This document shows positions 29,287-38,406 of a stretch of DNA of 64,000 bases, piece by piece. Within the stretch, counting starts at the first letter, position 1, and every line of letters begins with the position of its first letter. Source of the DNA: Psychrobacter sp. PL19 (lineage in GTDB: Bacteria; Pseudomonadota; Gammaproteobacteria; Pseudomonadales; Moraxellaceae); the NCBI RefSeq assembly GCF_017875835.1, contig NZ_JAGING010000001.1, positions 868,001 to 932,000 of the forward strand, read 5' to 3'. The translations under genes were made by a program, and so were the position numbers. Below the pieces are notes generated by a model. That model was given only the letters and a program-made list of their open reading frames with translations, made no database searches and was not told the DNA's origin.

Positions 29287-31236
29287 TTACATATTAGGAT
29301 AGTTAGGACCGCCACCACCTTCAGGTGTGACCCAGGTAATATTCTGTGACGGGTCTTTAATATCACAGGTTTTGCAATGGATACAGTTTTGCGCATTGAT
29401 CACAAAACGTGCACCTTCAGCATCTTTGACTACTTCATATACCCCAACTGGACAATACAAACGTGCTGGCTCAGCATATAAGGGTAAGTTAATGGAAATA
29501 GGCACAGTAGGATCGGTTAATTTTAAATGCTTCGGTTGGTTCTCAGCATGGTTGGTATTAGAGATAAATACCGATGATGGTTTATCAAATGTCAGCTTAC
29601 CATCAGGCTTCGGATATTCTGGCTGATAGGCATAGTTAGCACGTTCTAACTGATCATAATCACGTAAGTTATCATGAATAGTCAGCGGCATTTTGCCACC
29701 CAACAAGTTTTGCTCGATGAAATTAAAGGCGCCTCCCATCCATGCACCCATGCGATGCATGGCCGGAGCAAAGTTACGACCTTCATAGTTATCTTGATAT
29801 AGCCATGACTCTTCATACATAGTGCTATAGGCAACCACTTCATCGTGCTGGCGCTCAGCTTGCAGTGCTTCAAAAATAGCTTCCGCTGCTAGCATGCCTG
29901 ACTTCATTGAAGTATGAGTGCCTTTGATCTTAGCAGAGTTCAAGAATCCTGCATCATCCCCTACCAACACACCACCTGGGAAGGTGAACTTTGGTAACGA
30001 GTTCAAACCGCCTTTAGTAAGTGAACGCGCGCCATAAGAAACACGCTTACCTCCTTCTAAAATATTACGAATGAGCGGATGCAGTTTTAAGCGCTGCAAC
30101 TCATCAAACGGCGACATGTAAGGATTAGAGTAGGACAAATCGATGACCATACCGAAGCTAACTTGATTGTTTTCATCAAAATATAACCACCAGCCACCAG
30201 AAGAGCCAGTATCGGTTAATGGCCAGCCTGAGCCGTGCATCACCACACCTTGCTCGTGTTTTTCGGGGTCAATGTCCCACAACTCTTTTAGACCAATGCC
30301 ATAATGCTGAGGATCGCAATCTTTATCAAGATTAAAGCGGCTGATTAAGCGCTTGCCCAAGTGACCACGGGAGCCTTCGGCAAAGATAGTATATTTAGCT
30401 AATAATTCATAGCCAGGCTCAAAGCTAGCTTTGGCATCACCGTTGGCCGCAATACCCATATCACCAGTCAATATACCTCTTACTGAGCCGTCATCGTTGT
30501 ATAAAATATCGGCAGCAGGAAAGCCTGGGAACATCATAACTTCCAACTCTTCGGCTTGCTCTGCCAACCAGCGGACCACATTGGCCAATGAGACAATATA
30601 ATTGCCTTCATTATGCAAACTGGCTGGAATAACGGAGTCGATAAGCTTAGTCGTCTTAGTGGCTGACCCTAGCATATACACGCGGTCTTCAATCGCAGGT
30701 ACATTTAAAGGGGCGCCTTTTTCCTTCCAGTCAGGTATCAGCTCATCTAGAGCACGTGGTTCGATAACGGCACCAGATAAGATATGCGCACCAAATTCAG
30801 AGCCTTTTTCGACTACAGCGACCATAAACTCGTCATTGCCTGCTTCTATAGCCAGCTGACGCAGACGGATAGCCGCAGACAAACCGGAAGGACCGCCACC
30901 AACGATAATAACGTCGAATTCCATTGACTCACGTTCAATTTCTGGTTCTGGAGCAACTTCCGGCTCTGGAACAGCTTCTGGCTCTAGGACGATAGTTTCA
31001 GGCGTTTTTTCAATAACTGCTTGCTCAGTAGATGGTTCGTCAACGGCTACCTTTTCAACACGCTCTGTATCAAGATCTGCTGCATTGACGTCAGTTCTTT
31101 CAATAGCAACATTTTCAGCTGGGACTTCTGTCGTCTGTTCTGCGGTCACTGAGTTTGCTGACTCTACCGTTTCTGTTGCGTCAGTGTTGACAATATCAGC
31201 ATCAACGACTGGTGTTTTCTTGTCTTGCTCTTGCAT
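29287..31236 (-). CDS. Electron transfer flavoprotein-ubiquinone oxidoreductase with acidic N-terminal extension
   Basis: 649 residues. From about residue 105 it is a typical ETF-QO: FAD motif FDVIIVGGGPSGLSAAIRL, GGFLNSAKIKGTHT-like segment (GDDAGFLNSAKIKGTHTSMKSGMLAAEA near 420-447), and a C-terminal 4Fe-4S ferredoxin segment CIHCKTCDIKDPSQNITWVTPEGGGGP. A first cluster Cys lies in YCPVGVYEV. It passes electrons from acyl-CoA and other dehydrogenases, via ETF, to ubiquinone at the inner membrane. Residues 1-104 are an extra Glu/Val/Thr/Pro-rich, strongly acidic, repetitive region absent from standard homologues (about 550 residues). The upstream start is supported by GGAGTAGGT before the ATG; an internal Met105 start is possible but has no such site. 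Confidence 0.95.
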   Translation of the reverse strand: MQEQDKKTPVVDADIVNTDATETVESANSVTAEQTTEVPAENVAIERTDVNAADLDTERVEKVAVDEPSTEQAVIEKTPETIVLEPEAVPEPEVAPEPEIERESMEFDVIIVGGGPSGLSAAIRLRQLAIEAGNDEFMVAVVEKGSEFGAHILSGAVIEPRALDELIPDWKEKGAPLNVPAIEDRVYMLGSATKTTKLIDSVIPASLHNEGNYIVSLANVVRWLAEQAEELEVMMFPGFPAADILYNDDGSVRGILTGDMGIAANGDAKASFEPGYELLAKYTIFAEGSRGHLGKRLISRFNLDKDCDPQHYGIGLKELWDIDPEKHEQGVVMHGSGWPLTDTGSSGGWWLYFDENNQVSFGMVIDLSYSNPYMSPFDELQRLKLHPLIRNILEGGKRVSYGARSLTKGGLNSLPKFTFPGGVLVGDDAGFLNSAKIKGTHTSMKSGMLAAEAIFEALQAERQHDEVVAYSTMYEESWLYQDNYEGRNFAPAMHRMGAWMGGAFNFIEQNLLGGKMPLTIHDNLRDYDQLERANYAYQPEYPKPDGKLTFDKPSSVFISNTNHAENQPKHLKLTDPTVPISINLPLYAEPARLYCPVGVYEVVKDAEGARFVINAQNCIHCKTCDIKDPSQNITWVTPEGGGGPNYPNM

Positions 31237-31657
31237 ACCTACTCCTAAACTTTTAGTGGCTTATCTCAGGGCATTATTAGCATAACAATTAAATAATAAA
31301 GCTTGCGACGCTACCTTACCTCAGATATATGGCTGCCTGATAAAAACTGTCTTTGCGGCATCAATTGACAACGTTACTATTGAAAATTAGCATATGTGAA
31401 AATTAATAAAGGGGATTGTAGAAACACATAACGTAAAGAGGATAACTAAAACAACACCTACGTGGCTATTTCAATAAAAGGTCGTTACTCATTATAAAAG
31501 AAAACTACTACAAACACGATACGCATTTGTGGGTATCAGTGTTAAGGTGAAATTAATATAATGGCTGTGCAATTAAGCTACGATTTTATCATACCCCAAA
31601 CTAAAATTAATAGTAACACTCGATACGCCAAACTTTGACCAATAGCTAGGAGATTGT
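31237..31657. other. Divergent intergenic region, ETF-QO / DUF1285
   Basis: 421 bp, AT-rich; presumed promoters for both divergent genes. No repeat, RNA or gene recognised. Confidence 0.4.
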
Positions 31658-32353
31658 ATGATGACTGATCATACTCATAATGTGGTTAACAGCACCATGA
31701 ATAAGACGCAAGGCTCACAGGACTTGACGTCCAGCTTAGACAATGCCGATACCCTTAGCCAATATATAAAGTCTGCGGCAGGAGTAAAGCAGGGACGTGC
31801 AATACCGCCATTAGAGGATTGGCATCCTGAGCAAGTCGTTGATATGGATTTAGTGATAAAAGCCAATGGCGAATGGTGGCATGAAGGTGGGCATATGACT
31901 CGTGAGTCATTAGTCAACCTATTTGCTACTGTCTTATGGAAAGAAGAACAAGATGGTGTTATCGAGTATTTTTTAAAAACCCCAGTGCAAAAGTTACGAA
32001 TTCAAGTAGAGGATGTGCCGCTACTGATTAATGATGTTGGTATCATTACCGAAGGAGATATGCGTTGGTTAGAGTTTACGACTACCACTGGTGATGTGGT
32101 ACGTTTAGATGAAAAGCATCCGATTACTCTGGCGACTTACCAGCCTAAGGACAGTCGACTCCAAGATAATAAGCACGAAGAAACACCAGTACGCCCTTAT
32201 ATGCCCATTAGAAACGGACTAACCGCACTTATCGGCCGTAATACTTTTTATCACTTAACCGAGATCGGTGAATTAACGCAGCAAGAAGATGAGACTATAT
32301 TGACTTTACAAAGTGGTGGACAGTCTTACTTGCTATCAATGCCGGCTAGTTAA
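31658..32353 (+). CDS. DUF1285 domain protein
   Basis: 231 residues. After a variable ~45-residue polar leader, the DUF1285 signature appears: IPPLEDWHPEQVVDMDLVIKANGEWWHEGGHMTRESLVNLFATVLWKEE, then YFLKTPVQKLRIQVEDVPLLI. This domain is a small all-beta fold of unknown function common in proteobacteria, sometimes likened to ligand-binding pleckstrin-like folds. Soluble, cytoplasmic. Good ribosome site (TAGGAG) eight bases before the ATG; two adjacent ATG codons at the start. Confidence 0.85.
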   Translation: MMTDHTHNVVNSTMNKTQGSQDLTSSLDNADTLSQYIKSAAGVKQGRAIPPLEDWHPEQVVDMDLVIKANGEWWHEGGHMTRESLVNLFATVLWKEEQDGVIEYFLKTPVQKLRIQVEDVPLLINDVGIITEGDMRWLEFTTTTGDVVRLDEKHPITLATYQPKDSRLQDNKHEETPVRPYMPIRNGLTALIGRNTFYHLTEIGELTQQEDETILTLQSGGQSYLLSMPAS

Positions 32354-32423
32354 CGCTACTGACTTAAACCAGATGAATAGTAATTAGCTACCTTAATTAG
32401 CTACCTATTGGGTGGCAGTTAGT

Positions 32424-32560
32424 TGTTACAGTCGATTCAATTTAAAAGAGATACAGCGCTACTGTAACAAACGTTTCGTAGGCTCGAAGCCCGCTCGCGA
32501 ACAGCCCACAAGAAAAATTTATACCAGTGGCACATTGTGAGTTGAGGTATTTAAGCTAAA
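32424..32560 (+). repeat. Interspersed palindromic element, diverged copy E
   Basis: Shares CAATTTAAAA, GCGAACAG and CAAGAAAAATTTATACCAGT with copy D at 47058-47205 in the same order and spacing; the centre is diverged. Lies just upstream of murI. Confidence 0.5.
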
Positions 32561-32640
32561 ATATACGAAATTTAATAAGAAAGGTCCAAATGACGCTATG
32601 TTTATGACAGTATGTCTATTACAAAATCGGTAAATTGACT

Positions 32641-33591
32641 ATGAGCATAGCTGAAAACAAAGTAATCAATGATGTAACTATCCAACCAGCTGCGTTTAAT
32701 ACTATTTATACGGCAGCTTTTAGTGAAATTGTTATTAATAGAGACCGCAGCGCCCCGATTGGCTTGTTTGACTCTGGCGTTGGTGGGTTATCAGTTTATT
32801 TGCATGTGGCTCAACAACTTCCAGCCGAGCGTTATATCTATTATGCTGATACCTTGCATGTGCCATACGGTGACCGTGATAGCCAAGAGATTGAGGTATT
32901 GACCTTAATAGCAGTAGAATGGCTGTCTCAGCAAGGTTGTAAATTGATCGTTATTGCCTGTAACAGTGCTTCAGCCTATGCTTTGGATGCTGCCCGGCGC
33001 TGTTATCCGCAATTGCTTATTGTGGGCTTAGTACCCGCCTTAAAGCCTGCGGTATTGGCCAGTAAAAGTGGTCACGTAGCAGTATTAGCCACCAAAGCCA
33101 CTCTAAATGGTACCTTGCTCAATCAAGTTATTGAGAATATTGCCCAGCCAAACCAAACGACGGTTACTAAGTACTTCGATCCACAGCTGGTACCGTGGGT
33201 AGAGGCAGGCATGCCAGAAAATTCTGAAACTGCCCAGCGCTTACGCCAGCAGTTAACAGAGTTTGCTCGCAATGGTGTGGACCAATTGGTGCTAGGCTGC
33301 ACGCATTACCCGTTCTTTAAGCCGTTTTTGTTGCAAGAGATTAAGGAGCGACAGTTATCTATACAAGTTATCGACTCAGGGCAAGCAATCGCTGAGCGCG
33401 TAAAAGAGCTACTGATAAAGAACCAGTTAATGGCCCTACCTGTTAGTAATACGGATAGTGAGAGTTCAGATAGCAAGGGTACAGACCTTCGACCTTCTTT
33501 AATCTTTTATGCCAGTAAATACGATGACAGGCTTGGTATGCTGATTCAGCGTCTGCTGGGTAATAAAATACGCTTGCAACAGCATTTTTAG
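32641..33591 (+). CDS. murI: Glutamate racemase
   Basis: 316 residues from the ATG at 32641 (an in-frame TTG at 32635 is a less likely start). It makes D-glutamate for peptidoglycan. Both catalytic cysteines are visible: IACNSASAYAL near residue 107 and LGCTHYPFF near 219; the N-terminal signature IGLFDSGVGGLSVY begins at about residue 39. The first ~35 residues are an extension not found in the usual 265-285-residue enzymes, and residues 270-285 (NTDSESSDSKGTD) are a polar insert, both typical of this organism's low-complexity additions. The ribosome site is weak. Confidence 0.95.
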   Translation: MSIAENKVINDVTIQPAAFNTIYTAAFSEIVINRDRSAPIGLFDSGVGGLSVYLHVAQQLPAERYIYYADTLHVPYGDRDSQEIEVLTLIAVEWLSQQGCKLIVIACNSASAYALDAARRCYPQLLIVGLVPALKPAVLASKSGHVAVLATKATLNGTLLNQVIENIAQPNQTTVTKYFDPQLVPWVEAGMPENSETAQRLRQQLTEFARNGVDQLVLGCTHYPFFKPFLLQEIKERQLSIQVIDSGQAIAERVKELLIKNQLMALPVSNTDSESSDSKGTDLRPSLIFYASKYDDRLGMLIQRLLGNKIRLQQHF

Positions 33592-33759
33592 CACAGTCTG
33601 TGCAAACTAGGAATGACTCGATATTAGGATGACTCTATATAAAGTATGGTCAATAAAAATAAACAGCGCGCATCCTAATAAGACTATGCTAGGCTAGAAC
33701 TTTCACAAGCAAGATACTTGTGTGTTATTGCACGTTACTACCTGAGCGTAGAGGTTATT

Positions 33760-34770
33760 GTGCCCAACCGTCGCTATCATATCCACGTCGTATGTGCTGC
33801 CAACGATCAACCGTTGGTTTTAGACAGGTTGGCGATATTTTTTCAAGCACGAGCGTTTTTAACTTACGACGTTTCTAATAAATTACCGCGAGCTGCACTA
33901 TACGGCCGCCAATGTATTGACGCTTGTGATTACGCATTAATGGTAGTTGGTGACAGTTATGGCACTAGCCAAAGTCTGGGTGTCAGTCAAATGCATCTGA
34001 GCTATCTAAGTGCTAAAGCTAAGCTCAAACCTTTGTTGATACTGATTAAAACTCATAATGGTGGTACGGAAGTCAGTCAGCAATTAAAGGACTTTACCCG
34101 TATTGTCCAAAAGCATGCCAAGCATATTTATTACTATGATGAGGACACTAATATTGAGCAGCTGCTCAGTTACGCCTGTGATGATATAGCCGTAAATTAT
34201 CAAGTAAGAGATGGATGGGTAAGGGCGAATAAGAAACTAGCAAAACCTGACTCACAGGCGATCATCGCACAGTATGCTGCTGCTTCATCTACGAGCAGTA
34301 GTACGACTATCAAACCAGACAGTCGTTCAGCTGAAAATGGTGTCATTGCGGGCAGTCTGAACAAGCCGATTAAATTAATAGACGCGTTCACTATCCAATA
34401 TAGTGCTCAAGCTTATGAAGACGGTAATCTGACAGATATCACTAGGTCGCTGACTTTAACGTGGCAACAGGTCCTACAAGCTTTAGTAAAGATACCAGCG
34501 ACTTTTTCAAGCTATAGTCTTCAAAGCTGTATCAATAATTTGATCGCTGCTAAAGCTGAGCAAGATATTAAACAAGAAATGCCCAATGTGCATGCCGTTT
34601 CACGCTATAAAATTGCTCAAAACGATTTAAACAAACTACAGCGTATAATGGTCGCTGCTAACTGGATTCAATTGACTACCTACGGCACTCGAGTATCACA
34701 AGAAATGTGGAAAACAACCTTTTATGCCAAAAGTTTATTTGCAAAGAGTCAGCAAACAATGTCTCATTAA
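33760..34770 (+). CDS. Hypothetical protein with DUF4062-like N-terminal domain
   Basis: 336 residues from GTG at 33760, preferred because AGAGG lies six bases upstream; the frame is open from a TTG at 33718. Residues 3-130 look like the DUF4062 alpha/beta domain: YHIHVVCAANDQPLVLDRL at the first strand-helix, CIDACDYALMVVGDSYGTSQSLGVSQMHLSYLSAK in the middle (compare the cD.yvliiG.rYG..eSltelEy pattern), then KPLLILIK. Such domains resemble TIR/nucleoside-hydrolase-like folds and are often found in defence or signalling proteins. A Ser/Thr-rich linker (about 180-205) leads to a C-terminal region of about 130 residues that I do not recognise. Function unknown; downstream of murI but 170 bp away. 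Confidence 0.65.
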   Translation: MPNRRYHIHVVCAANDQPLVLDRLAIFFQARAFLTYDVSNKLPRAALYGRQCIDACDYALMVVGDSYGTSQSLGVSQMHLSYLSAKAKLKPLLILIKTHNGGTEVSQQLKDFTRIVQKHAKHIYYYDEDTNIEQLLSYACDDIAVNYQVRDGWVRANKKLAKPDSQAIIAQYAAASSTSSSTTIKPDSRSAENGVIAGSLNKPIKLIDAFTIQYSAQAYEDGNLTDITRSLTLTWQQVLQALVKIPATFSSYSLQSCINNLIAAKAEQDIKQEMPNVHAVSRYKIAQNDLNKLQRIMVAANWIQLTTYGTRVSQEMWKTTFYAKSLFAKSQQTMSH

Positions 34771-35016
34771 TAATGAGGTCTCAATTATAAGTAACCTGTG
34801 CCCATCACTACGTTTTGTAATACAAAGCCTACGTGCTGGCAGTTGTTAATCTACTGTAAACTGGTAATAATGAAGTCTATTAATAGGCTAGTAGCAGCTT
34901 AGTTGTTATGAAGATCTTGATAGAAAAGGCTGGTTGATATTGACCACACATAGCGATATCAAGCTCCGTTAGTGCGAAAAATGCACCATAAATATTGACT
35001 GATTGAGGAGAATATA

Positions 35017-35313
35017 ATGAGCAACTCTAAAAATGACGAGTTAAAGAGTGATATAGATAAATTAGAAGAAACCATGCATGACGCCGATCAGTTTCATACG
35101 TTGGAAGAACAAATAGCCGATATGAAACGCCGTGGTATTGATCCCAGTAAGGCCTATAATGACTGGGATGATAAAGAAAAAGAGGATTGGGGCGATGACA
35201 CTTGGAAAGAGAATGGCAAATGGAAACCAAAAACACCTGCAGATCTCGATGACAAAGCACGCGAGAACTGGGATGGCGATAACGGCAAGCCCAATCCACC
35301 GCCTATTGTTTAA
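35017..35313 (+). CDS. Small acidic hypothetical protein
   Basis: 98 residues, very hydrophilic, rich in Asp, Lys, Glu and Trp (WDDKEKEDWGDDTWKENGKW; WDGDNGKP), without a signal peptide or membrane span. The gene is supported by a strong GAGGAG ribosome site eight bases upstream, and a terminator follows. An N-terminal segment (residues 5-38) could form a helix or short coiled coil; the rest looks disordered. I do not recognise a family; a stress-related or intrinsically disordered protein is possible but not shown. Confidence 0.65.
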   Translation: MSNSKNDELKSDIDKLEETMHDADQFHTLEEQIADMKRRGIDPSKAYNDWDDKEKEDWGDDTWKENGKWKPKTPADLDDKARENWDGDNGKPNPPPIV

Positions 35314-35395
35314 GTGCCAAATTGCAATCTCAAGCTGACTTACTTTGACCGTTATAAATATCAGAATATTATTTATAAACCAAGAAAAGTAAATA

Positions 35396-35427
35396 AAAAA
35401 CCACGTCTACATTGACGTGGTTTTTAT
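35396..35427. terminator. Bidirectional terminator
   Basis: A 12-bp perfect stem (AAAAACCACGTC / GACGTGGTTTTT) with a 6-nt loop between the convergent small acidic gene and the transglycosylase gene. Confidence 0.9.
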
Positions 35428-35500
35428 TATTTATAGCTTAGGATTAAGCTGTTCAGTACGGGAGTATCTTAAATTCGGCCATAATACTAAAAAATTTCTA

Positions 35501-37000
35501 TTAAGAACCTTCATCAATACGTACTAAGCTCACGGTACCATTAACATCAGTAACGCGGCGATAGCGTACGTTACCGGAGCTTGATGGCTGAACCGTTGCT
35601 GGCTGAGCTGACGATTGAGGTGAATAAATGCTAGGAGCGGTGGTTTGCCGCTGAATCAATTGGCCCATGCGATCGGCAGGTGCTGGAATTAAAGGTTGGC
35701 TATCAGATGGTTGGCCATATCGGTTGCCATACTGGTTAGTATACTGCGAGCGACTAGAAGCAGAATTACCAACGATTAAGCGATGAAACTTTTGACCCGC
35801 ACGACCATCGGCTGGAAAGATCCCACGGCTGGATTGATATTGTTGAATAGCTGTGCGGGTATTATCGCCAATGATGCCATCAACGCCACCAATATCATAG
35901 CCAGCATCTAATAACGCTTGCTGAATGTCTCTAGCTTGCTGGCGGCTGATCCCTGGGTCATCAGTTGGCCATGCTGTTATAAAGTCAGTTTTGCTACTAT
36001 CTTCTTTGGTAATTAAATCCGATAAATGAGCGATTGCCAATGCGTAATTTTCTGAGGCATTATAGGAATAAAAAGTGTCGAAGTTCCTACCGACCAAAAA
36101 TGCAGGGCCACCTTTACCGGCAGGCAATAGCAGTCCGGCGCTACTGAGGTCATAGGGGAGTGGACTACCATTAGCAAGGGTTAGACCTTGATCACGCCAA
36201 TGACTCATTGACTTCTTATCTTTACGATCGGACACTGCCCAATATCCGTTAGGGAGTGTGACCTCATAACCCCACGCCTCACCTGAACGGTAACCGCGCT
36301 TCGCCAGGAAGTTTGCGGTAGAGGCCAACGCATCGGGAACGTTATTGACTAAGTCGCGGCGGCCATCGCCATCAAAGTCTACAGCCAAGTCCAAAAAAGT
36401 CCCAGGCATAAACTGCGTTTGGCCGAACGCGCCTGCCCAAGAGCCAGTCATATCACTGGGACTGATATCACCGTTTTGGACAATTTTTAGCGCATTGGCA
36501 TACTCACCGCGGAAGTAGCTTTGGCGACGATCAAAACAAGACAGCGTCGCTAATGACTCAAACAATGGTTTTTTACCTAAGGTCTGACCAAAATTTGACT
36601 CCACGCCCCATACGCCCAACACGTGCTCAGCTTTTACACCATAGCGTGATTCAATTTCTCGCAGTGTATCTGCCCATTGGCGCTTGGCACGGATACCATC
36701 TTCTACCCGTTCCTTATCAACTAACGCTGACAAATAATCCCAAACGTCCTTTTGAAATTCAGGCTGATAATTTAATGATTGAATAACGCTAGGATCAGGT
36801 GCACTTGGACGATAACGCTCAAAGGTCGAATCGGATATATCGCTAAATTGACTGCTGTTTTTAAGGGTGCTTAAGCATTGTTGTAGCTCAGCATTGGATA
36901 AGTTCGGCGCTTCTGGTCTGGCGGCTTGGGCAGTGCTGGCTAGACTTAAGCCAATAGCAGCGCTCAGTAAAGAGAGGGTAGATAAGTGAGTCAAACGCAT
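35501..37000 (-). CDS. Lytic murein transglycosylase, MltB family, with peptidoglycan-binding domain
   Basis: 499 residues. A Sec signal peptide (residues 1-26, ending ASTAQAA) exports it to the periplasm; there is no lipobox, unlike E. coli MltB. The SLT_2 catalytic domain (about 35-335) holds the Glu of VWGVESNFGQ (near 130) and GSWAGAFGQTQFMPGTFLDLAVDFDGDGRRD. A PG_binding_1 repeat follows (about 350-410, QQALLDAGYDIGGVDGIIGDNTRTAIQQYQ), then a Gln/Ser/Pro-rich tail. It cleaves the MurNAc-GlcNAc bond to give anhydro-muropeptides, whose recycling involves the anmK at the left end of the window. Confidence 0.93.
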   Translation of the reverse strand: MRLTHLSTLSLLSAAIGLSLASTAQAARPEAPNLSNAELQQCLSTLKNSSQFSDISDSTFERYRPSAPDPSVIQSLNYQPEFQKDVWDYLSALVDKERVEDGIRAKRQWADTLREIESRYGVKAEHVLGVWGVESNFGQTLGKKPLFESLATLSCFDRRQSYFRGEYANALKIVQNGDISPSDMTGSWAGAFGQTQFMPGTFLDLAVDFDGDGRRDLVNNVPDALASTANFLAKRGYRSGEAWGYEVTLPNGYWAVSDRKDKKSMSHWRDQGLTLANGSPLPYDLSSAGLLLPAGKGGPAFLVGRNFDTFYSYNASENYALAIAHLSDLITKEDSSKTDFITAWPTDDPGISRQQARDIQQALLDAGYDIGGVDGIIGDNTRTAIQQYQSSRGIFPADGRAGQKFHRLIVGNSASSRSQYTNQYGNRYGQPSDSQPLIPAPADRMGQLIQRQTTAPSIYSPQSSAQPATVQPSSSGNVRYRRVTDVNGTVSLVRIDEGS

Positions 37001-37348
37001 GAAAATATCCTATAAACATAAGTGGTGGCAAGGCCGAAAATAATATCAAAAGTTCAATATGATGAGACTGGTTTAGAGTAACCAATATCAACAATAAAGA
37101 AAAGGTTTAGGAGTACTTAGTTACCATAAGCTGACGCAGGGTCAAGGTAAGGGAGAGAAAGGGTAAAGTATGGCTTAAGGAAATATTTTGCAGCGCTCAC
37201 AACAACTATGGCGTCTATGTGACTGTAAGTGTTATATGGATTATAAACTTAGATCAATGAATTCGCCGCCATTCTTATATTAAAAAGCGAGCTCAAATAT
37301 ATCATTAACAAGTTGACTTAGTGAGTTATCAAGTTATGAGTAATATCA
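37001..37348. other. Intergenic between transglycosylase and tpm
   Basis: 348 bp with no gene, repeat or terminator that I can support. Confidence 0.4.
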
Positions 37349-38071
37349 TTATATTTTCTGTTTTCGCGCCAATAACCAAACATGCTCAGTTACCACCAAA
37401 TCTGGCGCGGCGTTCAAAGTTGACGGCTCGCCCTCAAGCTCAGTAATCTGGTAATGATTGCCATAATATTGCGCAACTTGCTCGCTACTGATCGAAAATG
37501 GTGGGCCATTGCGTTCGTTTTGGTCATAATTGAGCGTTAATAGTAATTGTGGCGCATTGCTACTAACGTTGCCTATAACATTGCTGCTAAGCTGCCGCAC
37601 TTGTTCGCTATATCTTGGACACATATCTGCTGGCAAGGCGATTAAGGCTGCTCTATCATAAACCGCATCAACTCGACCGATGTTATCAGGTGTTAGCGCA
37701 AAAATATCAGCAACCCATAGTTCTATTATTTGACCGGATAGCGAGCCTTGATAACATTTAATAGCTGGGCTATTAGTATGCTCGATAGCTGTGTTTTGAA
37801 CAGCTATATTTTCAATGACTGTAGGCGAGATATTATGCTCAGCGAAGAATTCTTGAATGGCTGACTCAACAAGCTCAACCCCAACCACATCGTAGCCTTG
37901 GCTCGTTAGCCATACCATGTCGATTGACTTACCGCACAAGGGTACCAAGACTCGACTACTAGCCAACAAGTTTAGAGCGGTAAAGTATTTAAGCAATAAT
38001 GGATGCACTTCTGGCTGATTAAAACCGATGCGCTTATTTTGCCAGCGTTCTTGCCAGAATTCAGGGTTCAT
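37349..38071 (-). CDS. tpm: Thiopurine S-methyltransferase family protein
   Basis: 240 residues. FWQERWQNKRIGFNQPEVHPLL at the N-terminus, the SAM motif RVLVPLCGKSIDMVWLTSQGYDVVGVELVESAI (residues 40-72), GRVDAVYDRAALIALPADMCPRY near 140-162 and the C-terminal EHVWLLARK are all typical of TPMT proteins (about 215 residues), which in bacteria methylate sulfur, selenium or tellurium compounds. A low-complexity insert at about 83-100, with NIAVQ-NTAIE units, and another near 166-177 explain the extra length. Cytoplasmic, monocistronic; ATG follows AAAGGTTGC. Confidence 0.92.
   Translation of the reverse strand: MNPEFWQERWQNKRIGFNQPEVHPLLLKYFTALNLLASSRVLVPLCGKSIDMVWLTSQGYDVVGVELVESAIQEFFAEHNISPTVIENIAVQNTAIEHTNSPAIKCYQGSLSGQIIELWVADIFALTPDNIGRVDAVYDRAALIALPADMCPRYSEQVRQLSSNVIGNVSSNAPQLLLTLNYDQNERNGPPFSISSEQVAQYYGNHYQITELEGEPSTLNAAPDLVVTEHVWLLARKQKI
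37781..37810 (-). repeat. Two degenerate 15-bp coding repeats in tpm
   Basis: Codes NIAVQ-NTAIE (residues 88-97), the same N/G/D-T-A/V/I-I-x plan as the repeats in the genes at 8129 and 39995. Only two units, so weaker than those. Confidence 0.45.
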
Positions 38072-38153
38072 TATTGCAACCTTTATTGGTGATAGTTGTT
38101 ATTGACAGGCTTTGTAGATATCGATGGCTTCTACAAGTTGGCTTTGCAGATAG

Positions 38154-38292
38154 TTATAGTCAATGAAAAGTAGTATCGATACATAACCTACTGCTGGTAT
38201 AAGTTTTTCTTGCTTGCTGTGCCTACGCAGACAGAGGCTGCAAAAAGCGTATACCAGCAGTACCCTAGCGTTTTTAAGGTGTTTTAACTATA
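38154..38292 (+). repeat. Interspersed palindromic element, copy B
   Basis: About 138 bp: TATAGTCAAT ... TAGTATCGATACATAA, then TACTGCTGGTATAA, core GCTGTGCCTACGCAGACAGAGG, then TATACCAGCAGTA, and a TTAACTATA end. Nearly identical to copy C (48452) and in the opposite orientation to copy A (19142). Confidence 0.85.
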
Positions 38293-38348
38293 TCTATATT
38301 TCAAAAAACGGAAGTTATCAGCTTAATACTAACATTATAATAGCCAAC

Positions 38349-38383
38349 AAAAAGCCAAGCACATTGACACTTGGCTTTTTTTT
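38349..38383. terminator. Terminator downstream of DUF1499 gene
   Basis: An 11-bp stem AAAAAGCCAAG / CTTGGCTTTTT with A/T runs on both sides; it can end the DUF1499 transcript on the minus strand. Confidence 0.8.
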
Positions 38384-38406
38384 CATATTAAGTCTTTATA
38401 TAAATA

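Noticed and set aside
33640..33662. Possible sixth copy of the palindromic element
   Set aside because: Only about 22 bp (TATAAAGTATGGTCAATAAAAA) resemble the flank and left end of copy C; too short to call.
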